64,000 nucleotides of DNA from a bacterium (GTDB taxonomy: Bacteria; Pseudomonadota; Alphaproteobacteria; Micavibrionales; UBA2020). The translations under genes and the position numbers were made by a program. Shown here one piece after another: positions 1 through 7,934 of this stretch. The stretch covers positions 124,001 to 188,000 of the forward strand of contig JAQSDV010000004.1 of NCBI GenBank assembly GCA_029945425.1. The letters run 5' to 3'. The stretch's first letter is position 1, and each line of letters starts with the position of its first letter. A model generated the notes under the pieces. That model made no database searches. It had not been told where the DNA came from and worked only from the letters and a program-made list of their open reading frames with translations.

Positions 1-416
1 CCCGCCAGAATTTCCAGCAGGACGTTGTCCTCCAGCGCGATGCATTGGCGCAGGATCGGTTCGGCGATTTCACGTTCCACATCGCGGGCGAGGCGCGCGA
101 CGACCGCGGGCGGCGCCTTGGCGTAGTCGCGGAGCGCGGAGGATAACGCATGGCGCACTTTCAGAACTTCATCCTGCGCCAGCGCGGTCAGCGCCTGCAC
201 CGCAAAACCGTATAATTCGCTATGCGCCTCGGCTTCAATCGACGGCAGCAGCTTTACCAGTCGGTCGGCCAGCGCGATGCGGATATCCGCATCGGAACTC
301 GCCGCCTCGTCGCCGCCGTGATCGGGGATAACGATATCGGCTGCATTCGCTGGCAGCTGGTAAGGGGGCTTGTACGCGGGCTTTTTGCCGAACAGTTTTT
401 TAAAGAAACCAAACAT
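1..416 (-). CDS. DUF2336-like protein, C-terminus beyond window
   Basis: The reading frame opens with an ATG at 416-414 directly after the TAA stop of zapE and runs off the left edge, so only the first ~138 residues are seen. The start MFGFFKKLFGKKP is short and basic. The rest is helical, with heat-repeat-like stretches (LADRLVKLLPSIEAEAH, VRHALSSALRDYAKAPPAVV) typical of the alphaproteobacterial DUF2336 family. Function is not known. The stop-to-start junction with zapE suggests co-transcription and translational coupling. The family call rests on pattern only. Confidence 0.6.
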   Translation of the reverse strand, partial: MFGFFKKLFGKKPAYKPPYQLPANAADIVIPDHGGDEAASSDADIRIALADRLVKLLPSIEAEAHSELYGFAVQALTALAQDEVLKVRHALSSALRDYAKAPPAVVARLARDVEREIAEPILRQCIALEDNVLLEILA

Positions 417-1502
417 TTATGAATCCCTATAGGCGCGGGACTGCATTTCCATGAGCCTGCTGACCGTGCGTTCAAACACCTGTGCAAGGTCCGTGCCGGT
501 ATAAAGTTTTTCCGGCGGGGCGGCGGCAGAAATGGCAATCATGGCATGGTTATCATATAGGGTGTCGATCAGCGTAATAAAGCGAGTGACGGCATCGCGC
601 TTCATATCGTCAAGGCGCGGGATTTTTTCGACCACGAAAACCTTGAAACGTTTCACCAGTTCAAGGTAATCGAGCGCGCTTTTGGGCTGCTCGCACAGTT
701 CGACGAAGGTAAAGGCGGCAACCACTTTTGCCGCGCGCGGCACATGGATGATGCGTCCCTTGACCGGAATATCCAGCGGCGCGCCCTCGCTGCCCTCGGA
801 GATCGTTTTGAAAATCCTGTCGAGTTCCGCATGCGCATCGCTGTCATGCGGCCAGAAATAGACCTGCAGTTCGCGCAGTTTCCGCATCCGGTAATCAATA
901 TCGCCGGTAAAGGCAAAGACTGTCAGGTTCTGTTTCAACAGTTCGATGAACGGCATGAATAATTCCCGCTGCAACCCGCCTGCGTATAAGTCATCCGGCG
1001 GAATGTTCGACGTCATCACAACCGTCACCCCGCGCGAGAACAGCGCGGTGAACAGCCGCCCGATGATCATGGCATCCGCCACGTCCTTGACCTGAAACTC
1101 GTCGAAGCAGAGCAGCCGCGCGTCGCCCGCAATCTTGTCCGCCGCCGCGATCAGGTCGCCGTCGATGCGGTCCTGCGCCTTGCGATGCGTACGGCGCTCA
1201 TGCATGAAATCATGCACCTCCAGCATAAAGGCGTGGAAATGCACGCGGCGTTTTTTATCGACGGGTGCCGCCGCAAAAAACATGTCCATCAGCATCGATT
1301 TGCCGCGACCGACGCCGCCATGCAGGTACAGCCCCTTGGGCGCGTCGGGTTTTTTCGCAAACGGCCACCATCCGGCGGGCTTGTGTTCCGCCAAGGCCAA
1401 GCGCAACTGCTCCAGCGCCGTGACCGCGCGCTGCTGGTCGGGATCGGGGGCGATGCTGCCCGCCTTTAATTTCTGGTCATATATGTCGGTGAGTGTTTGC
1501 AT
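417..1502 (-). CDS. zapE: ZapE / AFG1-like P-loop ATPase
   Basis: A 361-residue protein of the AFG1/ZapE family, ATPases linked to Z-ring dynamics in E. coli and to mitochondrial protein quality control in eukaryotes. Visible motifs are a Walker A loop at about residues 61-70 (GGVGRGKS, where Ser replaces the more usual Thr), a Walker B at about 129-138 (LLCFDEFQV) and a sensor-like stretch VVMTSNIPPDDLYAGGLQR, which is characteristic of the family. Length matches family members (about 360-390). It is followed without gap by the DUF2336-like gene. The ATG has no strong Shine-Dalgarno sequence. Confidence 0.93.
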   Translation of the reverse strand: MQTLTDIYDQKLKAGSIAPDPDQQRAVTALEQLRLALAEHKPAGWWPFAKKPDAPKGLYLHGGVGRGKSMLMDMFFAAAPVDKKRRVHFHAFMLEVHDFMHERRTHRKAQDRIDGDLIAAADKIAGDARLLCFDEFQVKDVADAMIIGRLFTALFSRGVTVVMTSNIPPDDLYAGGLQRELFMPFIELLKQNLTVFAFTGDIDYRMRKLRELQVYFWPHDSDAHAELDRIFKTISEGSEGAPLDIPVKGRIIHVPRAAKVVAAFTFVELCEQPKSALDYLELVKRFKVFVVEKIPRLDDMKRDAVTRFITLIDTLYDNHAMIAISAAAPPEKLYTGTDLAQVFERTVSRLMEMQSRAYRDS

Positions 1503-1662
1503 GGTTTTTCGAAATTCATCCTATCCTCCGCGCCCCTTCTAATAAACCAAAACAACGATTGCCATAACTTGAAATTCGCTGAATTTTTCGTCTGGCTGCC
1601 CTTCAAGGGCGGGCGTATGCTTGTTATCAGCACTTGGTTTCAACCGTTACGGGAGATTCGAT

Positions 1663-1827
1663 ATGAGCAAAGAACATAAATGCAAAGGCGCCTGCCAAAA
1701 AGATTTCGCTGACAAAGCAAAAAAAGACGGCGGTCATCATCACAAGCATGCGGCGAACGACACCTGCCCGCATCACGCGAAAAAAGACGCTGCTGCGCCG
1801 AAAACGCCGGAAGCGCCCAAGCCTTGA
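1663..1827 (+). CDS. small His/Lys/Cys-rich protein, 54 aa
   Basis: A short ORF opens at ATG 1663 behind a GGGAGA ribosome site at 1651. The product is hydrophilic and rich in Lys, His, Ala and Cys. It carries HHHKH and CPHH clusters and a Pro/Ala tail. It has no signal peptide or membrane segment. Such peptides can bind metal, but nothing here proves that. A clear terminator follows the stop codon, which supports a real transcription unit. It is convergent with the esterase gene. No family is recognised. Confidence 0.5.
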   Translation: MSKEHKCKGACQKDFADKAKKDGGHHHKHAANDTCPHHAKKDAAAPKTPEAPKP

Positions 1828-1844
1828 TCTAATCTGGCTTGATC

Positions 1845-1881
1845 TAAAAAAATCCCCGCGCGAAAGCCGGGGATTTTTTTA
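1845..1881. terminator. bidirectional rho-independent terminator
   Basis: A stem ATCCCCG/CGGGGAT (1852-1858 with 1868-1874) has an A-run on its left and a T-run on its right, so it can end transcription of the small gene on the + strand and of the esterase on the - strand. Confidence 0.85.
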
Positions 1882-2661
1882 TTTCTTGAGGTGCTTGACG
1901 ATGAAATCGAGGGTCTTGTTAAAGGACTCTTCGTTGATCGTATGGCTGAGCCCCTTGATCACGACGCCCTCAACCGGCAGGCCGGCGCGTTTCAGGCGCA
2001 TGAGCGATGCGTTGTAATGCACGCTGATGCGGTTCAGCGCCTTGTCGAACACTTTGCCCAGTTTGCCGCGTGGCACCGGTTTCTTCTCCACATGGCGGCT
2101 GGTCGTGTAGAAAATTTCGTCCTTATCGCCCATCAGCAGCATGGTGGCTGGTTTCGATTTTGCACCGACGATCGGGAATACAGGGCCGGAATGGCAAACG
2201 ACCGCGGCACATTCATCGCCGCGCCGTGTTGCCATCTGCACCACCATCGCGCCGCCCAGCGAAAAGCCGTAAAGCACAAGCCCGTCATCCTTCAGCCCGC
2301 GTTTCGCCAACTGCGCATCGGTGAATTTGTTCAGTTCATCAACGACGGGCACCTGATTGAAGAGATGTTTCAGCGCCAGTTCGATTTGTTTCTCGGGATT
2401 TTTCTCGGTCTTGTACCAGGTATATAAATCTTCGGCATCGGGCACGCCGTGATCAGCCAGACGTTGTTTGTCGGCGCCAACGCCCACCGGCCCCCGCACC
2501 ACCAGCACATCGGCATTCGGCCATTGCTTCTGGATTTCGGGCGGCAGGCCCTTGAACATATCGGGATGGTTGCCGTAGCCATGCAGCAGGATAATCAGCG
2601 CATCCGGCTTGCCGGATGCGCAGGGGTATTCGTTGAAATGAAAACCGTCTTCGAACTTCAT
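1879..2661 (-). CDS. phospholipase/carboxylesterase family alpha/beta hydrolase
   Basis: The product is a 260-residue serine hydrolase of the carboxylesterase/YpfH type. The oxyanion motif LLHGYGNHPD, the nucleophile elbow GFSLGG, the acid in GDKDEIF and the late His in GLSHTI make a complete Ser-Asp-His triad in the usual order. An in-frame extension to 2766 exists, but MKFEDGFHF at 2661 is the likely start, because the family begins close to this point. There is no signal peptide, so it is probably cytoplasmic. The substrate cannot be predicted; short acyl esters or lysophospholipids are usual. Confidence 0.85.
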   Translation of the reverse strand: MKFEDGFHFNEYPCASGKPDALIILLHGYGNHPDMFKGLPPEIQKQWPNADVLVVRGPVGVGADKQRLADHGVPDAEDLYTWYKTEKNPEKQIELALKHLFNQVPVVDELNKFTDAQLAKRGLKDDGLVLYGFSLGGAMVVQMATRRGDECAAVVCHSGPVFPIVGAKSKPATMLLMGDKDEIFYTTSRHVEKKPVPRGKLGKVFDKALNRISVHYNASLMRLKRAGLPVEGVVIKGLSHTINEESFNKTLDFIVKHLKK

Positions 2662-2828
2662 GGCCGCCTTATTGTTGCTGCCACCCGTTATCCCGCCAAG
2701 GATGATCAAGCGTATAAAAACCCTAACCCCTTGTAAACGGGCTAAATTTCTGTTGCGCCGCAGCATATACAGAACCTTGACGGAATATGAAAACGCAGTA
2801 CAATCGCGGCATCAACCGGAGAAAACCG

Positions 2829-3197
2829 ATGGCCCTGTTCAAGCGCAAGATCAAAGACCAATTCAACAAACCGCCGCAGCGCGACTTACAGGCCTTCACA
2901 ATCACGCTGACCAAACCGGAACAGGACTTGGGCGCGCAGGCTTCATCCTTTGCCACGACCCTCGGCCGCTGGCTGCAGCGTCAGGGCGATATGCAGAAGG
3001 GCAACGCGCAAAGCCCCGTCGCCGGAGCCGGCACTGTTGCCATTTCCTGCACCGAAGAAACCATGCACCGCATCGAGCGCCAGTTCGCCGGCAACATCCT
3101 GCGCGTCGACCCGCCCGCACAGCATATGCGCGGCACGGTCTATCCGCCAAAAGTCGACCCTTGGGATGTTAGTAAGTGGTCTACACCGCCCGCGTAA
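2829..3197 (+). CDS. hypothetical protein, 122 aa
   Basis: ATG 2829 follows a GGAGAAAA ribosome site. The protein (MALFKRKIKDQF...) is soluble and basic at its N-terminus, with a central stretch SFATTLGRWLQRQGDMQ and a C-terminus rich in Pro and Trp (VDPWDVSKWSTPPA). I do not recognise a family. It converges on the following membrane protein gene, and the two stops overlap by about 17 bases. Confidence 0.6.
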   Translation: MALFKRKIKDQFNKPPQRDLQAFTITLTKPEQDLGAQASSFATTLGRWLQRQGDMQKGNAQSPVAGAGTVAISCTEETMHRIERQFAGNILRVDPPAQHMRGTVYPPKVDPWDVSKWSTPPA

Positions 3198-3777
3198 GCA
3201 TCCGGCGGCGGGCAAGAAGATAGCCCCACATTGTAAAATTGATCGCGCACATATAGACGGGGAACAGCAGAGTCGTCGCTGTCCATTGCGCGAGCGCGAA
3301 AATCGAAATGATTGTCGAGATGGCGAACAGGAAATAGGCAAGCGGCCGTTCCTCCTGCGGCTTTGCCCATGATTTGCGGAAGGTCGGGAAGAACCCGATC
3401 GCATCGATCACCACGATCAGCACAACCGACCAGAATGGATCGGAAGTGAAATACCAGAGCGGCAGCGTGAGGAACGCGGCCGCAAGCGCATATTTATCCG
3501 CCTTCGTGACGTTGCGTGTGCCCTGCTTGAACCCGATGTAGCAGAGGATCAGGCACGTAAACGCACCAATCACCGTCGGTATCACCCCTGCCCCGCCGCC
3601 TTCTGCATATTGCGCGGATGCCGCGATGATCGTCAGGATAAACCAGATCAGCCATGAAAACGCGTGCGGCTTCACCTCGCCGCGCAAGGCTGCGCACACA
3701 TAGGGGGTAAATCCGGCGAACAGTACGATCGCGGACAGAATGACGAGAATGGCAGGGCTGATGGCGGTTATCCCGGA
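3181..3777 (-). CDS. polytopic membrane protein; start codon uncertain
   Basis: The frame encodes six or so hydrophobic helices. The first ATG/GTG-type start (GTG near 3699) would remove an obvious first membrane helix: codons from 3777 down to 3700 read PAILVILSAIVLFAGFTPYV, which joins smoothly to VCAALRGEVKPHAFSWLIWF. The frame is continuous with the end of the upstream acyl-CoA dehydrogenase, so translation may start by coupling at a rare ATC/ATT codon around 3755-3765, behind the GGGA that follows the TAA. The exact start is unresolved, so the interval given is the open frame after that stop. Function is unknown; the overall pattern resembles small PQ-loop-like membrane proteins. Confidence 0.6.
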   Translation of the reverse strand, partial: SGITAISPAILVILSAIVLFAGFTPYVCAALRGEVKPHAFSWLIWFILTIIAASAQYAEGGGAGVIPTVIGAFTCLILCYIGFKQGTRNVTKADKYALAAAFLTLPLWYFTSDPFWSVVLIVVIDAIGFFPTFRKSWAKPQEERPLAYFLFAISTIISIFALAQWTATTLLFPVYMCAINFTMWGYLLARRRMLTRAV

Positions 3778-5562
3778 TTAAAACTGGTCATTGGCAATGG
3801 CGCAGGCCATTTTCTGCCCGCCCATGATGGGCGCAGACAGGCCATGCACCTGCGGCAGCAACGCTTCGGCAAAGAAACGCGCCGTGATCAGTTTCGTGTT
3901 GTAGAAATTCGCATCATCGCCGTTATGCAGCGCGCCATAGGCGGATGACGCCATGCGCGCCATCATGTAACCGCCCGCGACCAAAGAAAACTGACGCAAG
4001 TAAGGCACCGCAGATGCCGCCATAGCGTCGGTATTGGATTTGGCATTCGCCAGCATCCATGCTGTCGTTTCCTCCAGCGCCGCGACCGACTTCACGAGCG
4101 AACCCTGAATGGCATCGAGATCGTCGCTGGGTTTCTGCGTCAGCGTTTTTGCGAATGCCTTGATTTCTCCCATGAACTTCGCAGCCTCCGCGCCGCCGTC
4201 ACGCAGCACTTTGCGGAAGACAAGGTCGTTCGCCTGAATGCCATTGGTGCCTTCATAAATCGGCAGGATGCGGCTGTCGCGGTAGTACTGCGCCGCCCCC
4301 GTTTCTTCGATAAAGCCCATGCCGCCGTGGATTTGCAAACCGGTCGATGCGGTTTCAACAGCGTTGTCGGTCGCCCATGCCTTCACGAGCGGCACCAGCA
4401 GGTCCAGGCGCGCAGCCGCAGCCGTCTTCGCCGCTTCATCGCCCGCATGGCGCGAACGGTCAATCATACCTGCGGCATAATAGGCCAGCGCGCGCGATGC
4501 TTCGGTGTTCGATTTCATGGTCAGCAGCATGCGGCGCACATCGGGATGTTCGATGATGGCAACACGCTTGCCGGATTTGTCGCCCAGTTTCATGCCCTGC
4601 ACGCGGTCTTTCGCGTATTGCAGCGCGTGCTGGTAGGCCGCTTCGGACAACGCGACGCCCTGCTGCCCCACGCCAAGGCGCGCATTGTTCATCATGATGA
4701 ACATGTTGCGCAAACCTTGTCCTGGCTGGCCGATCAGGTACGATACGGCCCCTTCATGCTCGCCATACATCATGACGCAGGTGGGGGACCCATGGATGCC
4801 AAGTTTATGTTCCAGCGACACGGCGCGCACATCGTTGCGCTTGCCGATGCTGCCATCGTCATTCACCATGAATTTCGGCACGATAAACAGGCCAAGCCCG
4901 TCATTGCCTTCTGGCAGGCCGTCGATACGGGCGAGGACAAGGTGGATGATGTTCGGGGTAAAATCATGTTCGCCCCAGGTGATGAAGATTTTCTGGCCCT
5001 TCATCAGGTAATGGTCGCCGTTCTTTTTCGCGACCGTGCGGATCGCGGCAAGATCGGTGCCCGCCTGCGGCTCGGTCAGGTGCATCGAACCTGTCCATTC
5101 GCCAGAAATCATTTTCGGCAGGTATTTCGTCTTGTCCGCGGGCGTGCCCAGCACCTCGATCGCCTCGATTGCCGCCTGCGACAACAACGGGCACAGCGAC
5201 AGGGCGAGGTTCGCGGCCTGCCACATTTCGCCTACCGCCATGCCGATCGCATGGGGCAGCGCCTGACCGCCGTGATCGGGGGCGCAGGTGACGCCCGTCC
5301 AGCCGCCTTGCGCGAACTGGGTATAGGCATCCTTAAATCCATCCGGTGTCTTCACCGTTTCGCCCGCCAGTTTCGACATCTGCAGGTCGCCGTTTTTATT
5401 CGTCGGCGCCCAGACTTCGCCCGCCAGACGCGCGGCCTCGGCCAGTACGGCCTCCACCACATCGGCGCTGGCATGTTCATACCCCGGCAGGGCGGAGATT
5501 TCTTCCATCCCTGCGATTTCATCGAGCACGAAGCGCATGTCTTTCAGCGGTGCGGTGTACAT
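3778..5562 (-). CDS. acyl-CoA dehydrogenase, DmdC-like class
   Basis: A 594-residue flavoprotein of the long acyl-CoA dehydrogenase class, which has an extra N-terminal segment (MYTAPLKDMRFVLDEI) and a C-terminal extension. This layout is that of 3-methylmercaptopropionyl-CoA dehydrogenases and related beta-oxidation enzymes. Core motifs are MHLTEPQAGTDL, MILTEP-like FAD contact regions, GIHGSPTCVM and the late YEGTNGIQANDL, which is diagnostic of the family. It oxidises acyl-CoA to trans-2-enoyl-CoA, passing electrons to ETF. GGAG lies 8 bases before the ATG. The substrate is not resolvable from sequence. Confidence 0.9.
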   Translation of the reverse strand: MYTAPLKDMRFVLDEIAGMEEISALPGYEHASADVVEAVLAEAARLAGEVWAPTNKNGDLQMSKLAGETVKTPDGFKDAYTQFAQGGWTGVTCAPDHGGQALPHAIGMAVGEMWQAANLALSLCPLLSQAAIEAIEVLGTPADKTKYLPKMISGEWTGSMHLTEPQAGTDLAAIRTVAKKNGDHYLMKGQKIFITWGEHDFTPNIIHLVLARIDGLPEGNDGLGLFIVPKFMVNDDGSIGKRNDVRAVSLEHKLGIHGSPTCVMMYGEHEGAVSYLIGQPGQGLRNMFIMMNNARLGVGQQGVALSEAAYQHALQYAKDRVQGMKLGDKSGKRVAIIEHPDVRRMLLTMKSNTEASRALAYYAAGMIDRSRHAGDEAAKTAAAARLDLLVPLVKAWATDNAVETASTGLQIHGGMGFIEETGAAQYYRDSRILPIYEGTNGIQANDLVFRKVLRDGGAEAAKFMGEIKAFAKTLTQKPSDDLDAIQGSLVKSVAALEETTAWMLANAKSNTDAMAASAVPYLRQFSLVAGGYMMARMASSAYGALHNGDDANFYNTKLITARFFAEALLPQVHGLSAPIMGGQKMACAIANDQF

Positions 5563-5576
5563 CTGGCGAACTCCAC

Positions 5577-5614
5577 AAAAAAATTCCGGCAGCCTTTGTC
5601 AGGACTGCCGGAAT
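5577..5614 (-). terminator. rho-independent terminator after the paralogue pair
   Basis: A ten-base stem (5583-5592 with 5605-5614, ATTCCGGCAG) is followed on the - strand by seven T. It lies below the 5675-6202 gene and immediately before the ribosome site of the acyl-CoA dehydrogenase gene. Confidence 0.88.
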
Positions 5615-5674
5615 ATTAACATTTCAGGCGCATATATAAAGCCCCCGTGCGGGATGCTTTATGAATATCGCCAA

Positions 5675-6202
5675 TTAAAGATCAAACGAGCTACCGCCTT
5701 TTTTCGGTGCGGGCTTGCTGCTAGGGCGCGCGACGAGGGACTGGACGCGCTCTTCCACAGCGACCATCAGTTTCGCCTGACCAAAGCCGCTGTCGATTTC
5801 GTCGAGCGGGATGCGTGCTTCTTCCTGCACATACAGCTTCACCAGCGGATGCGCGTTGTCGCCGCGCTGTTCGGCCACATTCGCGAAGATGCGCGACAGG
5901 GTGCGGGTTGCTTCGGTATGGCCGCCCATGACGCTGTCCATTTTATCGCGGATCGCCTGACCTTCGTCAGTGCCCTTCAGGTCATCCACGACATCGACGA
6001 CTTCGCGCAGCTGCGCCAGTTCGTCGGCGGTGGGTGCGCTGGATTGCCAGTCATGCACGATCGCGCGTTCGATGGAAATCAGGGCTGCGCGCGCGTTGTC
6101 TTCGGGCAGCTTGGCGATTTCGTTGAACAGCTTGTCGATACCTTCGGGGGTGCCGATGGTGCCAAGGCGGCGGGTGTAATCATCAGCGTTGAATGCGGGC
6201 AT
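5675..6202 (-). CDS. hypothetical protein, paralogue B of a tandem pair
   Basis: A 175-residue soluble, mostly helical acidic protein. ATG 6202 follows AGGAG at 8 bases. It shares with the next gene upstream the same start (MPAFNADD / MSAFNADD), the central motif DWQ(S/R)(S/T)AP..(D/H)E(L/I)AQLR, the segment GFGQAKLMV.VEER and the final SFDL. The two therefore arose by duplication. No known domain is recognised. The C-terminal linker is Pro/Ser/Lys-rich. The pair is 17 bases apart, likely one operon. Confidence 0.7.
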   Translation of the reverse strand: MPAFNADDYTRRLGTIGTPEGIDKLFNEIAKLPEDNARAALISIERAIVHDWQSSAPTADELAQLREVVDVVDDLKGTDEGQAIRDKMDSVMGGHTEATRTLSRIFANVAEQRGDNAHPLVKLYVQEEARIPLDEIDSGFGQAKLMVAVEERVQSLVARPSSKPAPKKGGSSFDL

Positions 6203-6219
6203 AGGCAAATCTCCTGCTG

Positions 6220-6756
6220 TTAAAGGTCGAATGAACCGCCGCGAGACGGGCGGCGGGGGTTGGTATTGGGGGGCGGCAGCTGTGCGGCGCGTTCGCGCAG
6301 CATGCGTTCTTCCACGGTCACCATCAGCTTCGCCTGGCCAAAGGCCGTGCCGACGTCATTGAGGGACTGGTGCCGCTCTTCTTCCACATAGGCCTTCACA
6401 AGCGCGTGGGCGGCATCGCCCTTGAAATCGAGTATCTTGCGGAACATGGCCGACATTGCCTGGCCTTCTTCCGCGATGTGCATGCCGCTTTCCATGTCGG
6501 CGCGCAGCATGTCGCCCGTGGGCGTACCTTTCAGCCGGTCAATGGCATCGATTACCATGCGCAGTTGTGCGATCTCATGCGGCTTGGGCGCGGTGCGCTG
6601 CCAGTCGGTCACGATGTTGAGTTCCACGCGGTTGACGACAGACAGTTGTTCGCTGCCGGACAGCACGGAAAGCTGGTCAAACAACGTCTCCACTTCGGCT
6701 GAATTGCGTGCGCCCTCGATACGGCGCGCCAGGTCGTCGGCATTAAATGCGGACAT
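6220..6756 (-). CDS. hypothetical protein, paralogue A of a tandem pair
   Basis: A 178-residue soluble protein homologous over its full length to the neighbour at 5675-6202. Two ATGs are in frame; the second (6756) is preferred because AAGGAA lies 6 bases before it, whereas it abuts the first. Conserved blocks with the paralogue are FNADD, the DWQRTAP region, GTAFGQAKLMVTVEER and SFDL at the very end. The Pro/Asn/Arg-rich stretch before the last residues (PPPNTNPRRPSRGG) looks disordered. The function is unknown. Confidence 0.7.
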   Translation of the reverse strand: MSAFNADDLARRIEGARNSAEVETLFDQLSVLSGSEQLSVVNRVELNIVTDWQRTAPKPHEIAQLRMVIDAIDRLKGTPTGDMLRADMESGMHIAEEGQAMSAMFRKILDFKGDAAHALVKAYVEEERHQSLNDVGTAFGQAKLMVTVEERMLRERAAQLPPPNTNPRRPSRGGSFDL

Positions 6757-6862
6757 GGGCATTTCCTTTAACGTCTATATATGTCTTGTGGTTATGGATT
6801 CTATACCATCCCCACCCCTGACTGACAATCCCGTTTAACGTAAGATCAGAGGGTTAGGCCGT

Positions 6863-6879
6863 TTGGCACAGCGTTTGCA
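6863..6879 (+). promoter_or_regulatory. sigma-54 (RpoN) promoter
   Basis: The sequence TTGGCACAGCGTTTGCA matches the RpoN consensus, with GG at -24 and GC at -12 separated by exactly ten bases. It lies 56 bases before the ATG of the lytic transglycosylase gene and points toward it. An upstream activator site was not identified. Confidence 0.7.
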
Positions 6880-6934
6880 ATGTTATCCATATAAAGATGG
6901 CCAAAATGGGCCGGGGATCAGGGAGTTTTAGGGT

Positions 6935-7927
6935 ATGGGATCATTTTTGTCAGGGCTATCTTCTAAAATTGCCCAGAAATATCAGGGAGTTGCGTCACCT
7001 CAGGTCATTAGTGCTGTCCAGAAAGCCAGCAGCAAGACAGGGGTAGATTTTACCTTCCTGATGGAAAAAGCTTCCACCGAGAGCAGCTTTAACCCGACCG
7101 CGAAGTCGAAATCTTCCTCCGCGACCGGCCTGTACCAGTTTATCGAGGATACCTGGCTGTCGATGGTTAAAAGGCATGGCGACAAATTCGGCCTTGGCGA
7201 TTACGCCGACAAGATCGAGATGAAGAACGGCCGCTGCTGCGTGGATAACGCGGCCACGCGCAAGGAGATCCTGTCGCTGCGCAACGACCCCGAAATTTCC
7301 GCCCTGATGGCGGGCGCCTATAGCGCCGAGAACAAGGTATACCTGCAAAAGAACACCGAAGGCGATATCGGTTCGACCGAAATGTACATGGCGCATTTCA
7401 TGGGCGCGGGCGGCGCCACGAAATTCATCAACTGCCGCGATTACGATGGCAACGCGGTCGGCGCGAAGCTGTTCCCCGCGCAGGCGCGCGCGAACAAGAA
7501 CGTGTTCTACGACAAGGCGACAGGCAAGGCCCGCACGCTGGACCAGATTTACAACCTGTTCGATAAAAAGTTCTCCGATGGACCTTCGACAAGCACGACT
7601 TCGAAAACACCTGACACTTCGGCCCCCCAGACCGAACACGCGAAGCGCTCCATCAAGGCACCTGCCGCCGCCGAGTATTCAAGCACGCCCCACCCCGTCA
7701 AGGCCGCGCAGGTGCTTCCCGTTTTCGATGACGCGAACGACAAGGATGACATCATCTGGTCGAACGACCCGCGTTTCCGCCATGACGTGCCGCAGTCGGG
7801 CTATACCCATGTGCGCAAGCCGATGCATCGCATCAGCCCGGAGAGCATCATGGTGATGTCGCAGATGCGCGACACCGAACGCGAGGCATTCACCACGCGC
7901 CGCGATAAATACGGTTATAACAGCTAA
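6935..7927 (+). CDS. lytic transglycosylase-like (SLT fold) protein
   Basis: This 330-residue protein has an SLT-type catalytic domain in its first half. The motif FLMEKASTESSFNP holds the probable catalytic Glu49, followed by SATGLYQFIEDTWL, the equivalent of the GLMQ element. These enzymes cleave the MurNAc-GlcNAc bond of peptidoglycan with anhydro-MurNAc formation. The C-terminal 120 residues are Ser/Thr/Pro-rich and then charged, with no recognised domain. No classic signal peptide is visible, which suggests export by another route or use inside an envelope machine. A sigma-54 promoter precedes it, a type of control often seen for flagellar or envelope assembly genes. Confidence 0.82.
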   Translation: MGSFLSGLSSKIAQKYQGVASPQVISAVQKASSKTGVDFTFLMEKASTESSFNPTAKSKSSSATGLYQFIEDTWLSMVKRHGDKFGLGDYADKIEMKNGRCCVDNAATRKEILSLRNDPEISALMAGAYSAENKVYLQKNTEGDIGSTEMYMAHFMGAGGATKFINCRDYDGNAVGAKLFPAQARANKNVFYDKATGKARTLDQIYNLFDKKFSDGPSTSTTSKTPDTSAPQTEHAKRSIKAPAAAEYSSTPHPVKAAQVLPVFDDANDKDDIIWSNDPRFRHDVPQSGYTHVRKPMHRISPESIMVMSQMRDTEREAFTTRRDKYGYNS

Positions 7928-7934
7928 TCAATCG

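Noticed and set aside
4327..5619. A 430-codon frame antisense to the acyl-CoA dehydrogenase
   Set aside because: The sense gene is unmistakable and the antisense product has no recognisable features.
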